Shown: positions 18,401 through 24,471 of the stretch, one piece after another | How the letters are laid out: every line of letters starts with the position of its first letter | How positions within the stretch are numbered: position 1 is the first letter of the stretch | Virus record (IMG/VR): IMGVR_UViG_3300025647_000188 | Coordinates: 1 to 29,250 of that record | Strand: one strand, 5' to 3' | Length of the DNA stretch: 29,250 nt | Source of the DNA: a virus | The notes under the pieces: model-generated | Database searches by the model: none | What the model was told of the DNA's origin: nothing | What the model saw: only the letters and a program-made list of their open reading frames with translations | Translations under genes and position numbers: made by a program

Positions 18401-21400
18401 CCTTCTTCCGGGAAAAAGATGAACGGGTTAGTTGATCCGCCCTTTTTATAGTCATGAAATATAATAACTTTACGACCTTTAGCCATGTGGTCTTTAGCTA
18501 CTTTAATAACTTCATTGGCTTTAATAGCTTCTAATAAATATCGACGCTCTAAGAAGTCAAACTGTCCTTCCAGCTTATCTGATAACGCCCTAAATTGTTT
18601 TTCTCTGATCCACTCTAATGCTTGGTCAATTCGCTGGCCGATAGCTGAGTCTACTAAAAGAAATTTACGGTCGTAATCATAGTCAACATCAAGTCCGCGA
18701 AACGACAACGCTCCTGTTTTACGAAGCATGGAGTTGAACTCTCTCGCCATGACTCCCGTATCTACTTTAGCCTCTGGCTGCGTTAGCTTGTTATAGCGCA
18801 TACGGAAACCAAAGTTCTGTATAAAGAACCGGTCTCTGCTATCTCCTGAATTGTAAGCGCTGCCGTTCTCTCCTGTTCCGTAGTCGAACAGGTATCCTTC
18901 AGCATAGTCTACGTCCTTAGTGTAAGGGAATGGGGTCGCTGATAAGAAAACGACTTTAGGGTCTTTTTCTGAAGATAGTTTTTCGTACTCAACTTTAGCT
19001 TCTTCTAAGGCTTTGTTATAAGCATCTCTTGCATCTGATTCTCTTTTACGAAGCGCGTCTAACATTTGATCCATCATGTCGTCGCTGTAGGTAAATTTAG
19101 AATCTTTAAGTTCTTTTACTATGTCAGCATTTTTTCTGTTAAACCAGGGGTAAAATCCGTCACGATGATAGGTTATTCCTCTTAACGCTTCTAACGATTT
19201 GGTTACATCGCCAGCCTCGTTTGACATCAGCTTGTGAGACTCGTCATGCACAACCATGTCCCAATCGCGGCCAACTAATGCGTTGTTTTCTCCAAAGTTG
19301 GCGTAGGTGGTTATGACGACCCCTTTTCCTGCTGAACGGGTGTCAGGCAGCACCTTTATGTTTAAATCGAAGAATTTTGAGGCTGCTTTAGTCCACTGGT
19401 TTGCTATTGCTTGCGAAGGAACAACAATGATGATGTTCTCTTTACCTTGCAGGACAGCTCGTTTGACTATGCCTAATGCGGTAAAGGTTTTTCCCGTCCC
19501 TGTTCCGTTTGTAAACATGACGCCTTTATGTTCTGCAAGCCGCTTTTCGGCAAACAACACATCAGACTTCTGTCCTGAATCCAGTACAGGTAGCGTTGCG
19601 GCAATATTTTCCGCATCAGCCGTTTTTACTTTGGAGGTAGTAGCCTTCTTGTCTCCTGGTTGAGCCAACGCTTTAATTGCATCGCTTGCTTTAAGTCCAG
19701 CTTGTATTCCTGCGTTGCTATCATTACCGCCTCGCTCACTGTCAGTAACTCCGGGAGGGAGTTCCGAAGAAATTGTTGGCTGCTCTGTTGAATGTACCGG
19801 CTTATTGCTTCGTTTTCTACCAGTAGCGGCAGGGTTAATTGGGCTGCTACTATTACCTCCGGCTCCATCTTCTGTGCCTTCAGTGCCTCTGCTTGTCGAT
19901 CCAGTGCCTGTTCCATCTGCTGTGCGTTCATCAGAAACAGTTTTTTCATTTCCGCTGTCTTGAGCGTTTGTGTTTGCGCTATCTGATTCCAGATTGTCGT
20001 CGGTATTTGATACATTTATTTTTCCTTCTTGGTAATCATTAACAAACCGAACAACATAAGGCTTCATGTTATTGGTTACATCTGGGCCAAAACGATCCAG
20101 TACCATTTTTACGATGGCTCGCATAACGTCTTTTATGTCATTGCCAGCGTTTTTTAAATTCTTAACCGCTTCTATAAAGTACGGTTTTGCTTGTTCGTAA
20201 GTATCTTCATCAAAAGTTAAGCCTGAACGCAGAGTGCCTCTTCCTCCAAACAAAGCGCCTAGCCCGTTTATAGCGTTATCCAGTCCTTTGACTGTATTGG
20301 CCGCCGCGCTTTTTGCCGATTCTGTCGCTGTCCTTGTCTTTTGCGGTTGGCCTTGTTTAGTTTCTACTTCTTGCGGTTGAGTCTGCTTTGGTTGGCGCTT
20401 ACTTGTTTCTTCAGCGAAAATGTTGTCGAACAGGTCTCCTAACTCTTGCTCAGATAGTTTTTCATTACCTGTAGTTTCTGCTTCAGTAGTATTATCTTGC
20501 GCTTTTCTGATTACATTTAACTCGGCCCCAGGTAGGTCGGCTGTCACGCCTTTACCTAACATCTCATCGACAACCGTGTTTAAGGATTGATCTGAGTCGT
20601 ATTTCTGATCTCTTGCTTTCTTTTCAGCCGCTTCTTTCGCATTGGCGTCCTTTATCCGTTGCTGTTTAGCCTCTATATCTTCTTTGCTGTAGCTAGACAG
20701 AAGGTCTTCTTGCTGTGCTTCATCGTATTCTCTTCTATCTTTCTCAAGCTTATTTACAATAGCTTCTGCGTTTGAATCGTCGTTTAAGCTGTACGTTTCG
20801 CCTTGCTTATTAAAAGATTGAACAATCAGATCAAAAAGCTCATTAGGGTCATACGGTCTATCCTGCGGAAGGTAGCCCTCTTCTTGAAGCTTCTGCGCTA
20901 GATCGTCTAGTTTTCTCCCGTTTTTATTTGCTAATCTGCTATCAAGAGCGTTTGTTCCTTTTGCGGTTTTTGTCTCTATTCCATTAGCTATTAACTCATC
21001 TCTGTTAACTCCGCCAAGATTGCGTATCCTTGTGAGTAATTCTACTGGATTCTTTTTATTAGGCGCTTTACCTTTTTTCTGAGATGCTTTTTCTTCTGCT
21101 GGAGCGACTTGTTCTTGGGCTATAACCTGACCGTTATCAACTATCGATACTACTTTAAGCTGATCTGGTCTGTATCTGAAAGTTGAGTCTGTGCCATCTA
21201 TTTTTACCTCGATAATTGGGCCGGACATCCCTTTTAATACTTGTCTAACCTCACCGTATTCTGCGCTTTCGTTTTTATACTGCGGTGCAATTTCTACACG
21301 GCTACCAAACCATCTATCTGTGTCTTCTTTATTATCAGTCCAGGGTTGTTCTACCGCTTTCTCAGGTGTCTTAGCCACATTAGCAAGTCCGCCTTGCTGC

Positions 21401-24400
21401 TCGGTGTTATTCCCAAGTGTGTCCGTTTGCTGTTGCGCTTGGCTATCTCCTTGCGCGTTCTGTGGCGTAACTGGTTGGGTGTTTTCATTAGTATCCCATC
21501 CTTTTTCAAAATCAACTCCGACCGCTCTCTCTTGAAACCGGCCTCTGGCGTAACTGTTCAGGTTCTTAGTGGTCTTTCTGGCATTTTCAAGTTCAGCAAT
21601 CTCTGCCTCAGTAAAGCCTTTCTCTGCCAGGTAGTTGTTCTGGGTAGGTAGAGCGTTTTGTGTTGCTCCTGGCGTAGACGTACTTACTTGCTCTACAGCA
21701 TTAGTCTCGGTAGTCTTACCTGCTTTAGCTACTGGTTGGGTGTTTTCATTAGTTCTACTTTTCCATGCTTGCTTTATCTTCTCATTTAAGAAAGATTTTA
21801 CGTCTTTTGTATCCCCGTCGAAAAGATGCTCGGCCACACCGTCTTTAGTCTCAGCATATACCTCCTGCACAGGGCCAGGTTTGAAATAAACTCTTTTATA
21901 CCCTAAAAGGTCTAGTGATGCAGCGTTTATATTGGATATATCATACGTCGATACATTTCCGTCGTTTCTAGTCATACCAAATGACGGGGCTGTTGTATGT
22001 ATCTTATAGTTAACCAACGGTATTTTAGCTTTCTTAGCTTTTTTAGGCAGAGTTGCTTCTATTTTGTTGGCTTCTTCTGCCAACCTTTTCGCTTCGCTTA
22101 ATAGCCTCGTATGCTCCGCAGATATTTTATTCTCTTGCGCAGGGTTGGATGCAGCTATGTATCGTGGTGCACCTGTTCCAAAAAGGTTCTTACCCTTATT
22201 TTTTGTAGCAAACCCTCCTTTCTCTTTATTGTACGCTGCTGCCTCTTTCCTTAGCTCTGTCGCACGTTTCCTTAAATTCGCTATCTGTTCCTTTTTACTT
22301 GCTTCTGTCTCTTGTGGTTGCTCTGCGACCTGCTGCGTTGTTGGTGTTTGATCGGCTGTAGACACTACTGTATCCGTTTCAGTAGCTGTTGGCTGCGTAT
22401 TAGGTACTACGGTGTCCGAAGTAGGTTCTGTCGTGCCGGTAGCTACTTCCTGTTGAGCTACATCTGGTAGAGTTTGATCAGTAGGTACTGCGTCACTTTG
22501 TCTATCAGCCAGTTCCTGTTCATCAGCCGCAACTGCATCCGCAGGCTGTTGTTGAGTATTCTGTTGGTCATTCGTTACCTGTTGGGTTGTTTCTGTCTGT
22601 TGCGCTCCAGTTGGCGCTTCTTGGCTTTGCGTTTTTGTCTGCTCATTCGCTACTACTGTGTTACTTTCAAAGGCTCTATCCAGTGCGTCCAGAGTTATCG
22701 TCAAGTCGTTTATGTGAGCCGCTTGTACGTCACCGTCTGACTTAGCAATGGCCTCCTTGTAATACTCTAATTCATCTGCCCATCCGCCTTGCCCGTAGAT
22801 ATCTTCACTCAGTTCCGGGTTAGCGGCTACGATGTTCTCTAGGCTTGTAAGTGCCTGCGCTGCTCTGTTGAATATTAGGTCTAGCTGAGGCTCTTCAGCG
22901 GCAATCTCTTGCTGCGCTGTAGGTTGGAGTCCTAATCCGAAACCTTCCTGATCTCCTGTTATGCGCGAAAGATTAGCAAAGTTCTTTATATTGTTTTGCT
23001 GTTGAGTTCTTATGGCATCATCCGCATTGATAAATGAGTCAATGCCTGGTGCTTCCCCGCTTATCTGATCGCCTTCCGCTCTGCTTCTAATATAGGCGTC
23101 TATCTGCTCTGGCGACATTCCTTGCTCAGTAAGATATGCCTCCATCTCAGCCCGTGTTGCTGTCGAGCCATCTCTGAAGTTCAATACCTCATCGCCGGGT
23201 AAATTAGGGAGTCCTTCTACTTTATTTGCAACTTCCGCTGACTTGCTGGCCGCTCTTTGCATCGGCCCAGCGTTAGGGTCTAGCACAGGCCCATCTGACG
23301 GCGTTTCGCTGCCAACATTACCTGACGGTTCGTCAGGAGTATCTCGCAACGTGTCTTCTTGACCTGGCAGTGCTTGTCCTCTTATCGGCCCTGGTGCGTT
23401 CATAATAGAACCCAGTAATCCTCCGCCGATTGCGCCTTCTACTTGGTTTCGTCTTAGATTTTCATCCCAGGGTTTCCCCTCTGCTAAGTTTTGCAGAATA
23501 GTTTCTTCGGTTGACTGAGCCAGTTCTTCTCCTGCCTCTATCCCTCCGCCTATCGCTAATCGCGTACCGATACCTCTGCTGTTGTTAAGCATCGCCTCTG
23601 CTTCTTTGCGAGTCGCCGCATACCCTCTGGTCACTAATGTGTCAGGGTCTATCACGCCAGCTTTGTCAGCCAACGCTTTACTGGCTTTAGTCACGCCTGC
23701 ACCAAGTAAGCCTATCCCTGCTGCGGTAGCCGCTCTCAGTCTGGGGTCTTCTACGCTTTCACCCATGCTATCCATAGCGCTGCCAGCCATTACCGCACCT
23801 TCTGCGGCGGCTGCTCCTACTCTTGGTACAGCACCCAACCCTCCCATCAACATCAAGTCAGGTATTGTTTTAGCGCCTATATCCGTTACTACAGTAGGGT
23901 TTTGTAGGTACTTGCCTACAAGGTCTAACGTACTCGCTTCTCCGGCGTCATACTGCTCCCACGCTTTCTCTATCTCTTGCTTGTCTTTTTGCAAGCCTGG
24001 GGAGTACACGGGGGCTTCTTTAGCCCATTTTGTGTATCCTGTAGCCTCACCAACCGCATCAGCCATTTTGCCGAACGGTCTGTCAAAACCAACAATACCG
24101 GCGGGTATGTCGGCCATACCGGCTATTACTCCCGGAAGCTGTAATGTTCTTTCTCCAACTGCGTTGAAGAAGTCGTTCAGATACCTATGCTCTGCGTTCT
24201 TTTCTTGTCCTGTTATCGCATCTTTGTAATACTTCTTCTCATAGTTATCAGAGAACTGTTTTGCTTGGTTAAGTATGTCGTACTCTCTACCAGGAGTGCC
24301 CTGATTAGGGAACTGATACCCTTGCATCTGCGACAAAACGCTATCGTTCAGACCATAGGAGCCTTCCTCTTCGTCTTCGTTGTCGTAAGCTGCGTAGTCG

Positions 24401-24414
24401 TTATAATTAGCCAT
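7783..24414 (-). CDS. Giant polyvalent protein (5,543 aa): helicase, DNA methyltransferase, ART-like and metallopeptidase domains
   Basis: One uninterrupted frame covers 57% of the window. Domain order: Gly/Ala-rich N-terminal module (about 100-345); Gln/Thr-rich linkers (590-1100); a small helical domain (1366-1462); an SF2/SNF2-like helicase (Walker A 1637-1643, DESH 1724-1727, SATP 1825-1828, QQEGR 2112-2116); an N6-adenine methyltransferase (EPSAGHG 2254-2260, NPPF 2313-2316); ART-like 1 (2606-2740); an 'HNLT..NL...GGIPVPSLAV' domain (2760-3080); HExxxH zincin (H3350); ART-like 2 (3510-3728); a 'YRPGWHGGELP' domain (3776-4040); ParB-like motif (H4148); HEGQH zincin (H4363); LPD38-like C-terminus. 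This matches polyvalent proteins of phages and conjugative elements (DarB-like in the core). Such proteins are thought to be packaged and ejected with the DNA to protect it from host defences; virion location here is inferred. No strong Shine-Dalgarno sequence precedes the ATG. Confidence 0.92.
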   Translation of the reverse strand: MANYNDYAAYDNEDEEEGSYGLNDSVLSQMQGYQFPNQGTPGREYDILNQAKQFSDNYEKKYYKDAITGQEKNAEHRYLNDFFNAVGERTLQLPGVIAGMADIPAGIVGFDRPFGKMADAVGEATGYTKWAKEAPVYSPGLQKDKQEIEKAWEQYDAGEASTLDLVGKYLQNPTVVTDIGAKTIPDLMLMGGLGAVPRVGAAAAEGAVMAGSAMDSMGESVEDPRLRAATAAGIGLLGAGVTKASKALADKAGVIDPDTLVTRGYAATRKEAEAMLNNSRGIGTRLAIGGGIEAGEELAQSTEETILQNLAEGKPWDENLRRNQVEGAIGGGLLGSIMNAPGPIRGQALPGQEDTLRDTPDEPSGNVGSETPSDGPVLDPNAGPMQRAASKSAEVANKVEGLPNLPGDEVLNFRDGSTATRAEMEAYLTEQGMSPEQIDAYIRSRAEGDQISGEAPGIDSFINADDAIRTQQQNNIKNFANLSRITGDQEGFGLGLQPTAQQEIAAEEPQLDLIFNRAAQALTSLENIVAANPELSEDIYGQGGWADELEYYKEAIAKSDGDVQAAHINDLTITLDALDRAFESNTVVANEQTKTQSQEAPTGAQQTETTQQVTNDQQNTQQQPADAVAADEQELADRQSDAVPTDQTLPDVAQQEVATGTTEPTSDTVVPNTQPTATETDTVVSTADQTPTTQQVAEQPQETEASKKEQIANLRKRATELRKEAAAYNKEKGGFATKNKGKNLFGTGAPRYIAASNPAQENKISAEHTRLLSEAKRLAEEANKIEATLPKKAKKAKIPLVNYKIHTTAPSFGMTRNDGNVSTYDISNINAASLDLLGYKRVYFKPGPVQEVYAETKDGVAEHLFDGDTKDVKSFLNEKIKQAWKSRTNENTQPVAKAGKTTETNAVEQVSTSTPGATQNALPTQNNYLAEKGFTEAEIAELENARKTTKNLNSYARGRFQERAVGVDFEKGWDTNENTQPVTPQNAQGDSQAQQQTDTLGNNTEQQGGLANVAKTPEKAVEQPWTDNKEDTDRWFGSRVEIAPQYKNESAEYGEVRQVLKGMSGPIIEVKIDGTDSTFRYRPDQLKVVSIVDNGQVIAQEQVAPAEEKASQKKGKAPNKKNPVELLTRIRNLGGVNRDELIANGIETKTAKGTNALDSRLANKNGRKLDDLAQKLQEEGYLPQDRPYDPNELFDLIVQSFNKQGETYSLNDDSNAEAIVNKLEKDRREYDEAQQEDLLSSYSKEDIEAKQQRIKDANAKEAAEKKARDQKYDSDQSLNTVVDEMLGKGVTADLPGAELNVIRKAQDNTTEAETTGNEKLSEQELGDLFDNIFAEETSKRQPKQTQPQEVETKQGQPQKTRTATESAKSAAANTVKGLDNAINGLGALFGGRGTLRSGLTFDEDTYEQAKPYFIEAVKNLKNAGNDIKDVMRAIVKMVLDRFGPDVTNNMKPYVVRFVNDYQEGKINVSNTDDNLESDSANTNAQDSGNEKTVSDERTADGTGTGSTSRGTEGTEDGAGGNSSSPINPAATGRKRSNKPVHSTEQPTISSELPPGVTDSERGGNDSNAGIQAGLKASDAIKALAQPGDKKATTSKVKTADAENIAATLPVLDSGQKSDVLFAEKRLAEHKGVMFTNGTGTGKTFTALGIVKRAVLQGKENIIIVVPSQAIANQWTKAASKFFDLNIKVLPDTRSAGKGVVITTYANFGENNALVGRDWDMVVHDESHKLMSNEAGDVTKSLEALRGITYHRDGFYPWFNRKNADIVKELKDSKFTYSDDMMDQMLDALRKRESDARDAYNKALEEAKVEYEKLSSEKDPKVVFLSATPFPYTKDVDYAEGYLFDYGTGENGSAYNSGDSRDRFFIQNFGFRMRYNKLTQPEAKVDTGVMAREFNSMLRKTGALSFRGLDVDYDYDRKFLLVDSAIGQRIDQALEWIREKQFRALSDKLEGQFDFLERRYLLEAIKANEVIKVAKDHMAKGRKVIIFHDYKKGGSTNPFIFFPEEGNTELNDQIAEFEQEFSDIINSFARLSSPIDALKKAFGNDVMIYNGSVSDKDRIDIQDQFNKDDSGKNLVLVQSASAKEGVSFHDTTGKHQRVLINIGLPTQPATAIQQEGRIYRVGQASDAMFRYMNTGTNWERWAFANTIAHRASNAENLAVGEGARALKDAFINAFQESDTYPAGHEGEGKGGKESDKSLIDSITEFDRAKTLYYGQGKRTSRNKSAEGTDYFATPEPVGYIMAKIADARPGESMLEPSAGHGAIARWFREDAKRTAIEPSGELSSRLALNFDSEVKRQTFEELNIINKYDAIVMNPPFGVGGKTAIEHLDKAFKHLRMNGRIVALIPEGPAADKRFNQWMYDNKDTEEAQLIANISLPTVTFERAGTKVKTRIVVVDKMAPEDAQSIQVQERDYSGETDINKLFDRIENISVNPRIIKEADIREKIEELFESIDTKHTKTKKDLFTVKPKKFLGDSYKDVSKIVKENNGYYSKFTKSFVFEKAEDRESFYEALGQSDFFNPNAAENTDSEIKFSVADDENSDNIPNYGIEINEEEIDNETYLAYFQTRRPGDQGRETDGGTTGARSGNEGQGKRPDKADNARPVEPTYGRFTEAEVFKLKGKQHKLFHYSNGIHSEASDKYLGNNTSTNAAWLGHYMTFEDWGGSDKYGYNRHTAYAKALKLYNLSIDQFDALSRKPLEQIKQVRKELIKRGYDAINLVGQEQIVVLEAKNVDIVSNPETELNDSTGFEDLDYKFSKSLDKDIRNLAIVHNLTANNLRNVLKLGGIPVPSLAVVNKDNPLSGFGEITLLGSKEQFAPNRENKFFDADIYSSRYPKITYEIDQKAFEGLQKDIAKAEAESGISATAYEERIADDGLAYLESNTALMYNFLKEKGIVVDPVMEKQEPLYQRYGAYVTKQGELKGSLKSYENSKLTLEELTRDNGFIKAAIDAKIAELEAKRAKGGLFKTKAERILNLINNAEEGNLLKSGIVLDAATAVKEINNPVGETDNVDAFKTSRAIRDAVENEEGFPEWVSQKYGNLIKNETIFNGYTPGGRRKYIPHTLANVVRLMKKSSVKNNEGSISTTARVRAALAKQFKKITDIQKDRGRLVTSEEMDGFAEAFTELHYKIESDIDNAIDGYSSPGRDFIAIAAEKGIAYAEREYETTLPDDIKTELARFFTELKNAPTEYFEAKINRAVTLSEFSGAVVPSGKEYDAVVESLKKAGIKEVRRYDNGDIKSRAEAINTFSDLFFSKNQPKPIKAPHSAGSLRSTLNKIFGRAWTDGLFATGKFKLISKDAAMKIVKGSQKAEPKYSKEGRIQGFFDPRTDTTYIVHDNLSRNMTKKDLEGLMMHEIGVHAMKLGRSDKVFRKIIDDFIALGKTNKAVQEAINRVPKGTKEAHRNEEALAYYVEKNPQMPLAKRLIAWLRVQLRKLSSTLPATQKASMIKWANSLTADDVVYMASKALRSAPTALMFDEVGSNDATIKRAREKGYEGDSKGEAEEWLRAIAKGLDMSKEARMQRARDMGFDVDKTYYHLTNKDLKELKPGGKQTDSFYKLKTFLSGSIAAQKAGIAGLTSGPAIWFADDPNKIQTGVGANKVGEYSNPNIMPVFLKKGKTFVVDAVRNKEKFDKIEEMVKPDKLSLPMPYRQKNFDGTSTMVRPDKVGFPERIDYTQRKRLLNSGYQSIEFTWSDDLRGEETTEFIVFDSNQVRSIHAAFDPDYKDSGNLLASKEQNDIDKAYFDALNKGDMEEVQRLVDDAAVQSGAPIFGVTDTTGFRVRRKKAPKKTVTVYKTFRMKDGKLYPMFVGAKDELPVGVWIDATEGGYHFTADNGREYIPADTGISVAIPNDDVRSELLRRGYIKSPTAKSIKVVAYRPGWHGGELPFFPQSGTKVVHKGKKLLKDVPDNYPYPNVHLENTVLAEVEMDADYNYEQEYKDTAERNKDGSINKTKSGLRFIPEGGYYEYATNPLFQDRPDLGKWYISGSVKINRILTQKEVNSKLDELEVPRQLWEKGDKLNLDKLGYDPQFNHTSYKLTDPVTYDNDGNIIPLSERFNLKKKDVRYSFAKRNQIYISDAQWRKEISNLYYNNDDKTRGIVVSMSPDEFLELASDSMGQAEERADEYGMFDAEKFTSDWLPTLDIDASGKVQDHEGRARAVMAERAGIKEIPVILRLPKADRISSVDKAPKTLTAQDSNKRIKVSSPRLVSYSEKNPFPESQYDGDGIKYSFAGEKSKVYNKEALAKAKAMEADGKTPREIWDETGFFKAPWDNKWRYEIDDASSIKMGVIDGTETSYRSLGNTISHKGWEKHYPDMKGMEAITKVDSESVEKGSYSPKEKGNDYYFGRDESIEVIADTEEKLRELLLHEGQHAIQHREGFAIGGNPFMFDEEQLAKEKSRLYNSIKQELIPQLVREYRAETDPEIKKQIAQAKKELDKYAIAISKMSEADMRMEKYKMLAGEAEARLVQKRMDMTPEQRRAYFPLDHLRDMLREEGLAPGINFDALGVIMAPTGQDNASDIMFSVADDNTPDLESERRNRKYEGITDAVKSAWRNLSKAKRKAQLAVLSLRQITEIGNDLFKGIPREVQRAKDKLDAKEQSIIHKASLIYERGKNLPKAERDSLADIAHLATFSQVSADPEVEFEETGKNDKERFRITSQLRKRFKEELSDEGRKLYRDMRDFYKERDEERNNAIKDRIEEDARAGLLSKSITEKFIITFEVENRLSGDYFPLTRFGDFWLHYKDSSGEPVFMTFDTKEDARDEIARLNLQEGGYSLGMNGERIPAMEGVDPRFIDSVNKIIDGVSQSEEATQLKDAIYQKFLETLPALSSRKSYIHRKNRLGYQDDIFRAFAHKSVREARQNARLIHGKTIRSLISDMEKAAKMSESIDKMKEAELTQQAIMELEEFEWTVEDIDRMKDYAEGDTLRKYQIMRKYAVMKENAYDFLDIASILKTINKQIAIAKHIKSGEDGDFEHAENIVQELKDFYANIMNSNVHPITQLVNSIGFSWFLGASPAAAFMNSMQVPSVSIPYMSAEFGMGRTTKAFKQAYLEFIKGERNAYGEISIEKSLKNSDEKAAFKEFFDLGLLSRTLTHDMMGAGDRGVEEYTGFRGVMNSVMGHMFQFAERSNREVTAMAAFRLKRDMLKENQHKNKLSDRQITRQAIDYAIEATYATHGDYNSTNRPRAFRGDVARVITQFKQYPQMITFLYYNTMLKAFNSYADEPSNRPEWVNAILPKQKRLSKGEIDMAKAQLRNMLIAQFAFAGTAGMPLGIFGLSALSAVLEMGLDDDDEPFDLDAYLRKQSTEFIGETPTKFLVRGLGGALTLFQGDLHSRMSQSDLWIRDDDPDAEGKDAHLKYLKYMAGPVFGGVLGNILAGHEMMKEPHDWSTWRGLEKMAPKFIGDPMKGIRYAADDAKTLKGDLVEEIDAFEALIKALGLQPFDLADRYAQSNTLMTLQRRLSDRRTYLRQKAAIAKIEGNTEELRRIWEEEIKEGFNAKWEGSRNVPITMQDINATVKALKSSHKNTDHGIRLNDKYQTLIDKYRYLQ
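11065..11712 (-). other. Giant protein: LPD23-like region with HEGQH metallopeptidase motif
   Basis: Residues about 4235-4450. A 'DGKTPREIWDETGFFKAPW' motif followed by 'KWRYEIDD' precedes 'LLLHEGQHAIQHREGFAIGG', where H4363, E4364 and H4367 form a standard HExxH zinc site. The combination is one I recall as LPD23-like in polyvalent proteins. Its substrate is unknown; self-processing of the giant chain or cleavage of a host defence protein are both possible. Confidence 0.6.
11890..12057 (-). other. Giant protein: ParB-like nuclease motif
   Basis: Residues about 4120-4175 contain 'LPTLDIDASGKVQDHEGRAR' followed by 'AVMAERAGIKEIPVILR'. The HEGR.RA (H4148, R4151) and 'G...IPV.I' pattern is the core of ParB/Srx-type domains that are frequent in polyvalent proteins. 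Whether it is an active nuclease or CTPase cannot be judged from this stretch. Confidence 0.5.
13231..13887 (-). other. Giant protein: ADP-ribosyltransferase-like domain 2
   Basis: Residues about 3510-3728. It begins 'ARDMGFDVDKTYYHLTNKD', continues with 'GPAIWFADDP' and ends 'TEFIVFDSNQVRSIHAAFDP' followed by 'DSGNLLAS'. This start and end are typical of the ART-like domains in phage polyvalent proteins as I recall them. I did not assign the NAD-binding catalytic residues, so activity is not claimed. Confidence 0.6.
14095..14487 (-). other. Giant protein: zincin-like metallopeptidase, HExxxH motif
   Basis: Residues about 3310-3440. 'GLMMHEIGVHAMKLG' has H3350, E3351 and H3355, one residue longer than HExxH. 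A downstream 'RNEEALAYYVE' helix supplies candidate third ligands. Polyvalent-protein zincins with a similar 'HE.GVH' site are known to me. It could be an active protease or a decayed site. Confidence 0.5.
16195..16599 (-). other. Giant protein: ADP-ribosyltransferase-like domain 1
   Basis: Residues about 2606-2740. Features are 'HKLFHYSNG', 'WLGHYMTFEDWG', an 'AYAKALKLYNLS' helix and the closing 'RGYDAINLVGQEQIVVLEAK' with 'VDIVSNPE'. This order fits the ART-like fold of polyvalent proteins. Catalytic residues are not assigned; the fold call is from pattern only. Confidence 0.5.
16563..16748 (-). CDS. Candidate overprinted gene (61 aa) in the +1 frame after the methyltransferase
   Basis: This ORF lies wholly inside the giant gene on the same strand, in its +1 frame. 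The ATG at 16748 follows GAGGAGAT at about 7 nt, a strong Shine-Dalgarno sequence, although that run also codes for the Glu residues of the giant protein. The product looks like real protein: MKHTSPIFKLGDLVIRDARL, then a charged helical part (TKDRVRDLTRQIMRDQW). In the giant frame the same bases give a disordered Gly/Thr/Arg-rich linker. No family is recognised. It could still be a chance frame. Confidence 0.3.
   Translation of the reverse strand: MKHTSPIFKLGDLVIRDARLMGEQPEPDQATKDRVRDLTRQIMRDQWSQPTDDSPKQKSSS
17290..17742 (-). other. Giant protein: DNA N6-adenine methyltransferase domain
   Basis: Residues about 2225-2375. 'YFATPEPVGYIMAKI' leads to the SAM-binding motif I 'MLEPSAGHGAI' (E2254 to G2260), then to the catalytic motif IV NPPF at 2313-2316. 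Motif I before IV is the order of the gamma-type amino-methyltransferases, and NPPF is usual for adenine-N6 targets. Fusion behind a helicase is the DarB arrangement, which in phage P1 guards against type I restriction. Confidence 0.85.
17815..19617 (-). other. Giant protein: SF2/SNF2-like helicase domain
   Basis: Residues about 1600-2200. Motif I is TNGTGTGKT (G1637-T1643), motif II HDESH (1723-1727), motif III LSATPF (1824-1829), and motif VI QQEGRIYRVGQ (from 2112). The C-terminal RecA lobe also has 'KVIIFHDYKKGG' and 'MIYNGSVSDKDR'. All catalytic motifs look intact, so this should be an active ATPase translocating on DNA. Confidence 0.88.
19626..20015 (-). CDS. Candidate overprinted gene (129 aa) in the +1 frame before the helicase
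   Basis: This ORF of 129 codons is nested in the giant gene on the same strand in the +1 frame. The ATG at 20015 has AAGGA 7-8 nt upstream. The product reads like a folded helical protein: MYQIPTTIWNQIAQTQTLK, MKKLFLMNAQQMEQALDRQA, VAAQLTLPLLVENEAISRYI and LPELLTVSEAVMIATQEY, with many CTG, GAA and CAG codons. In the giant frame the same DNA gives a disordered Ser/Thr/Gly/Asn linker just ahead of the helicase. This contrast is what is expected if the linker is constrained by a second gene. I do not recognise a family, and chance is not ruled out. If expressed, it would be translated from the same message as the giant protein. Confidence 0.42.
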   Translation of the reverse strand: MYQIPTTIWNQIAQTQTLKTAEMKKLFLMNAQQMEQALDRQAEALKAQKMEPEVIVAAQLTLPLLVENEAISRYIQQSSQQFLRNSLPELLTVSEAVMIATQEYKLDLKQAMQLKRWLNQETRRLLPPK

Positions 24415-24471
24415 AGTGCGTTGTCTCTGTGAGATTAGGTATTAAGATAAGAGCGAGTCGCTATACTTTTA

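Noticed and set aside
23582-24229. Plus-strand 215-codon frame antisense to the N-terminus of the giant gene
   Set aside because: Its Ala/Ser/Pro/Leu composition is what antisense of Ala/Gly-rich coding gives. It has no promoter or ribosome site and no recognisable motif.
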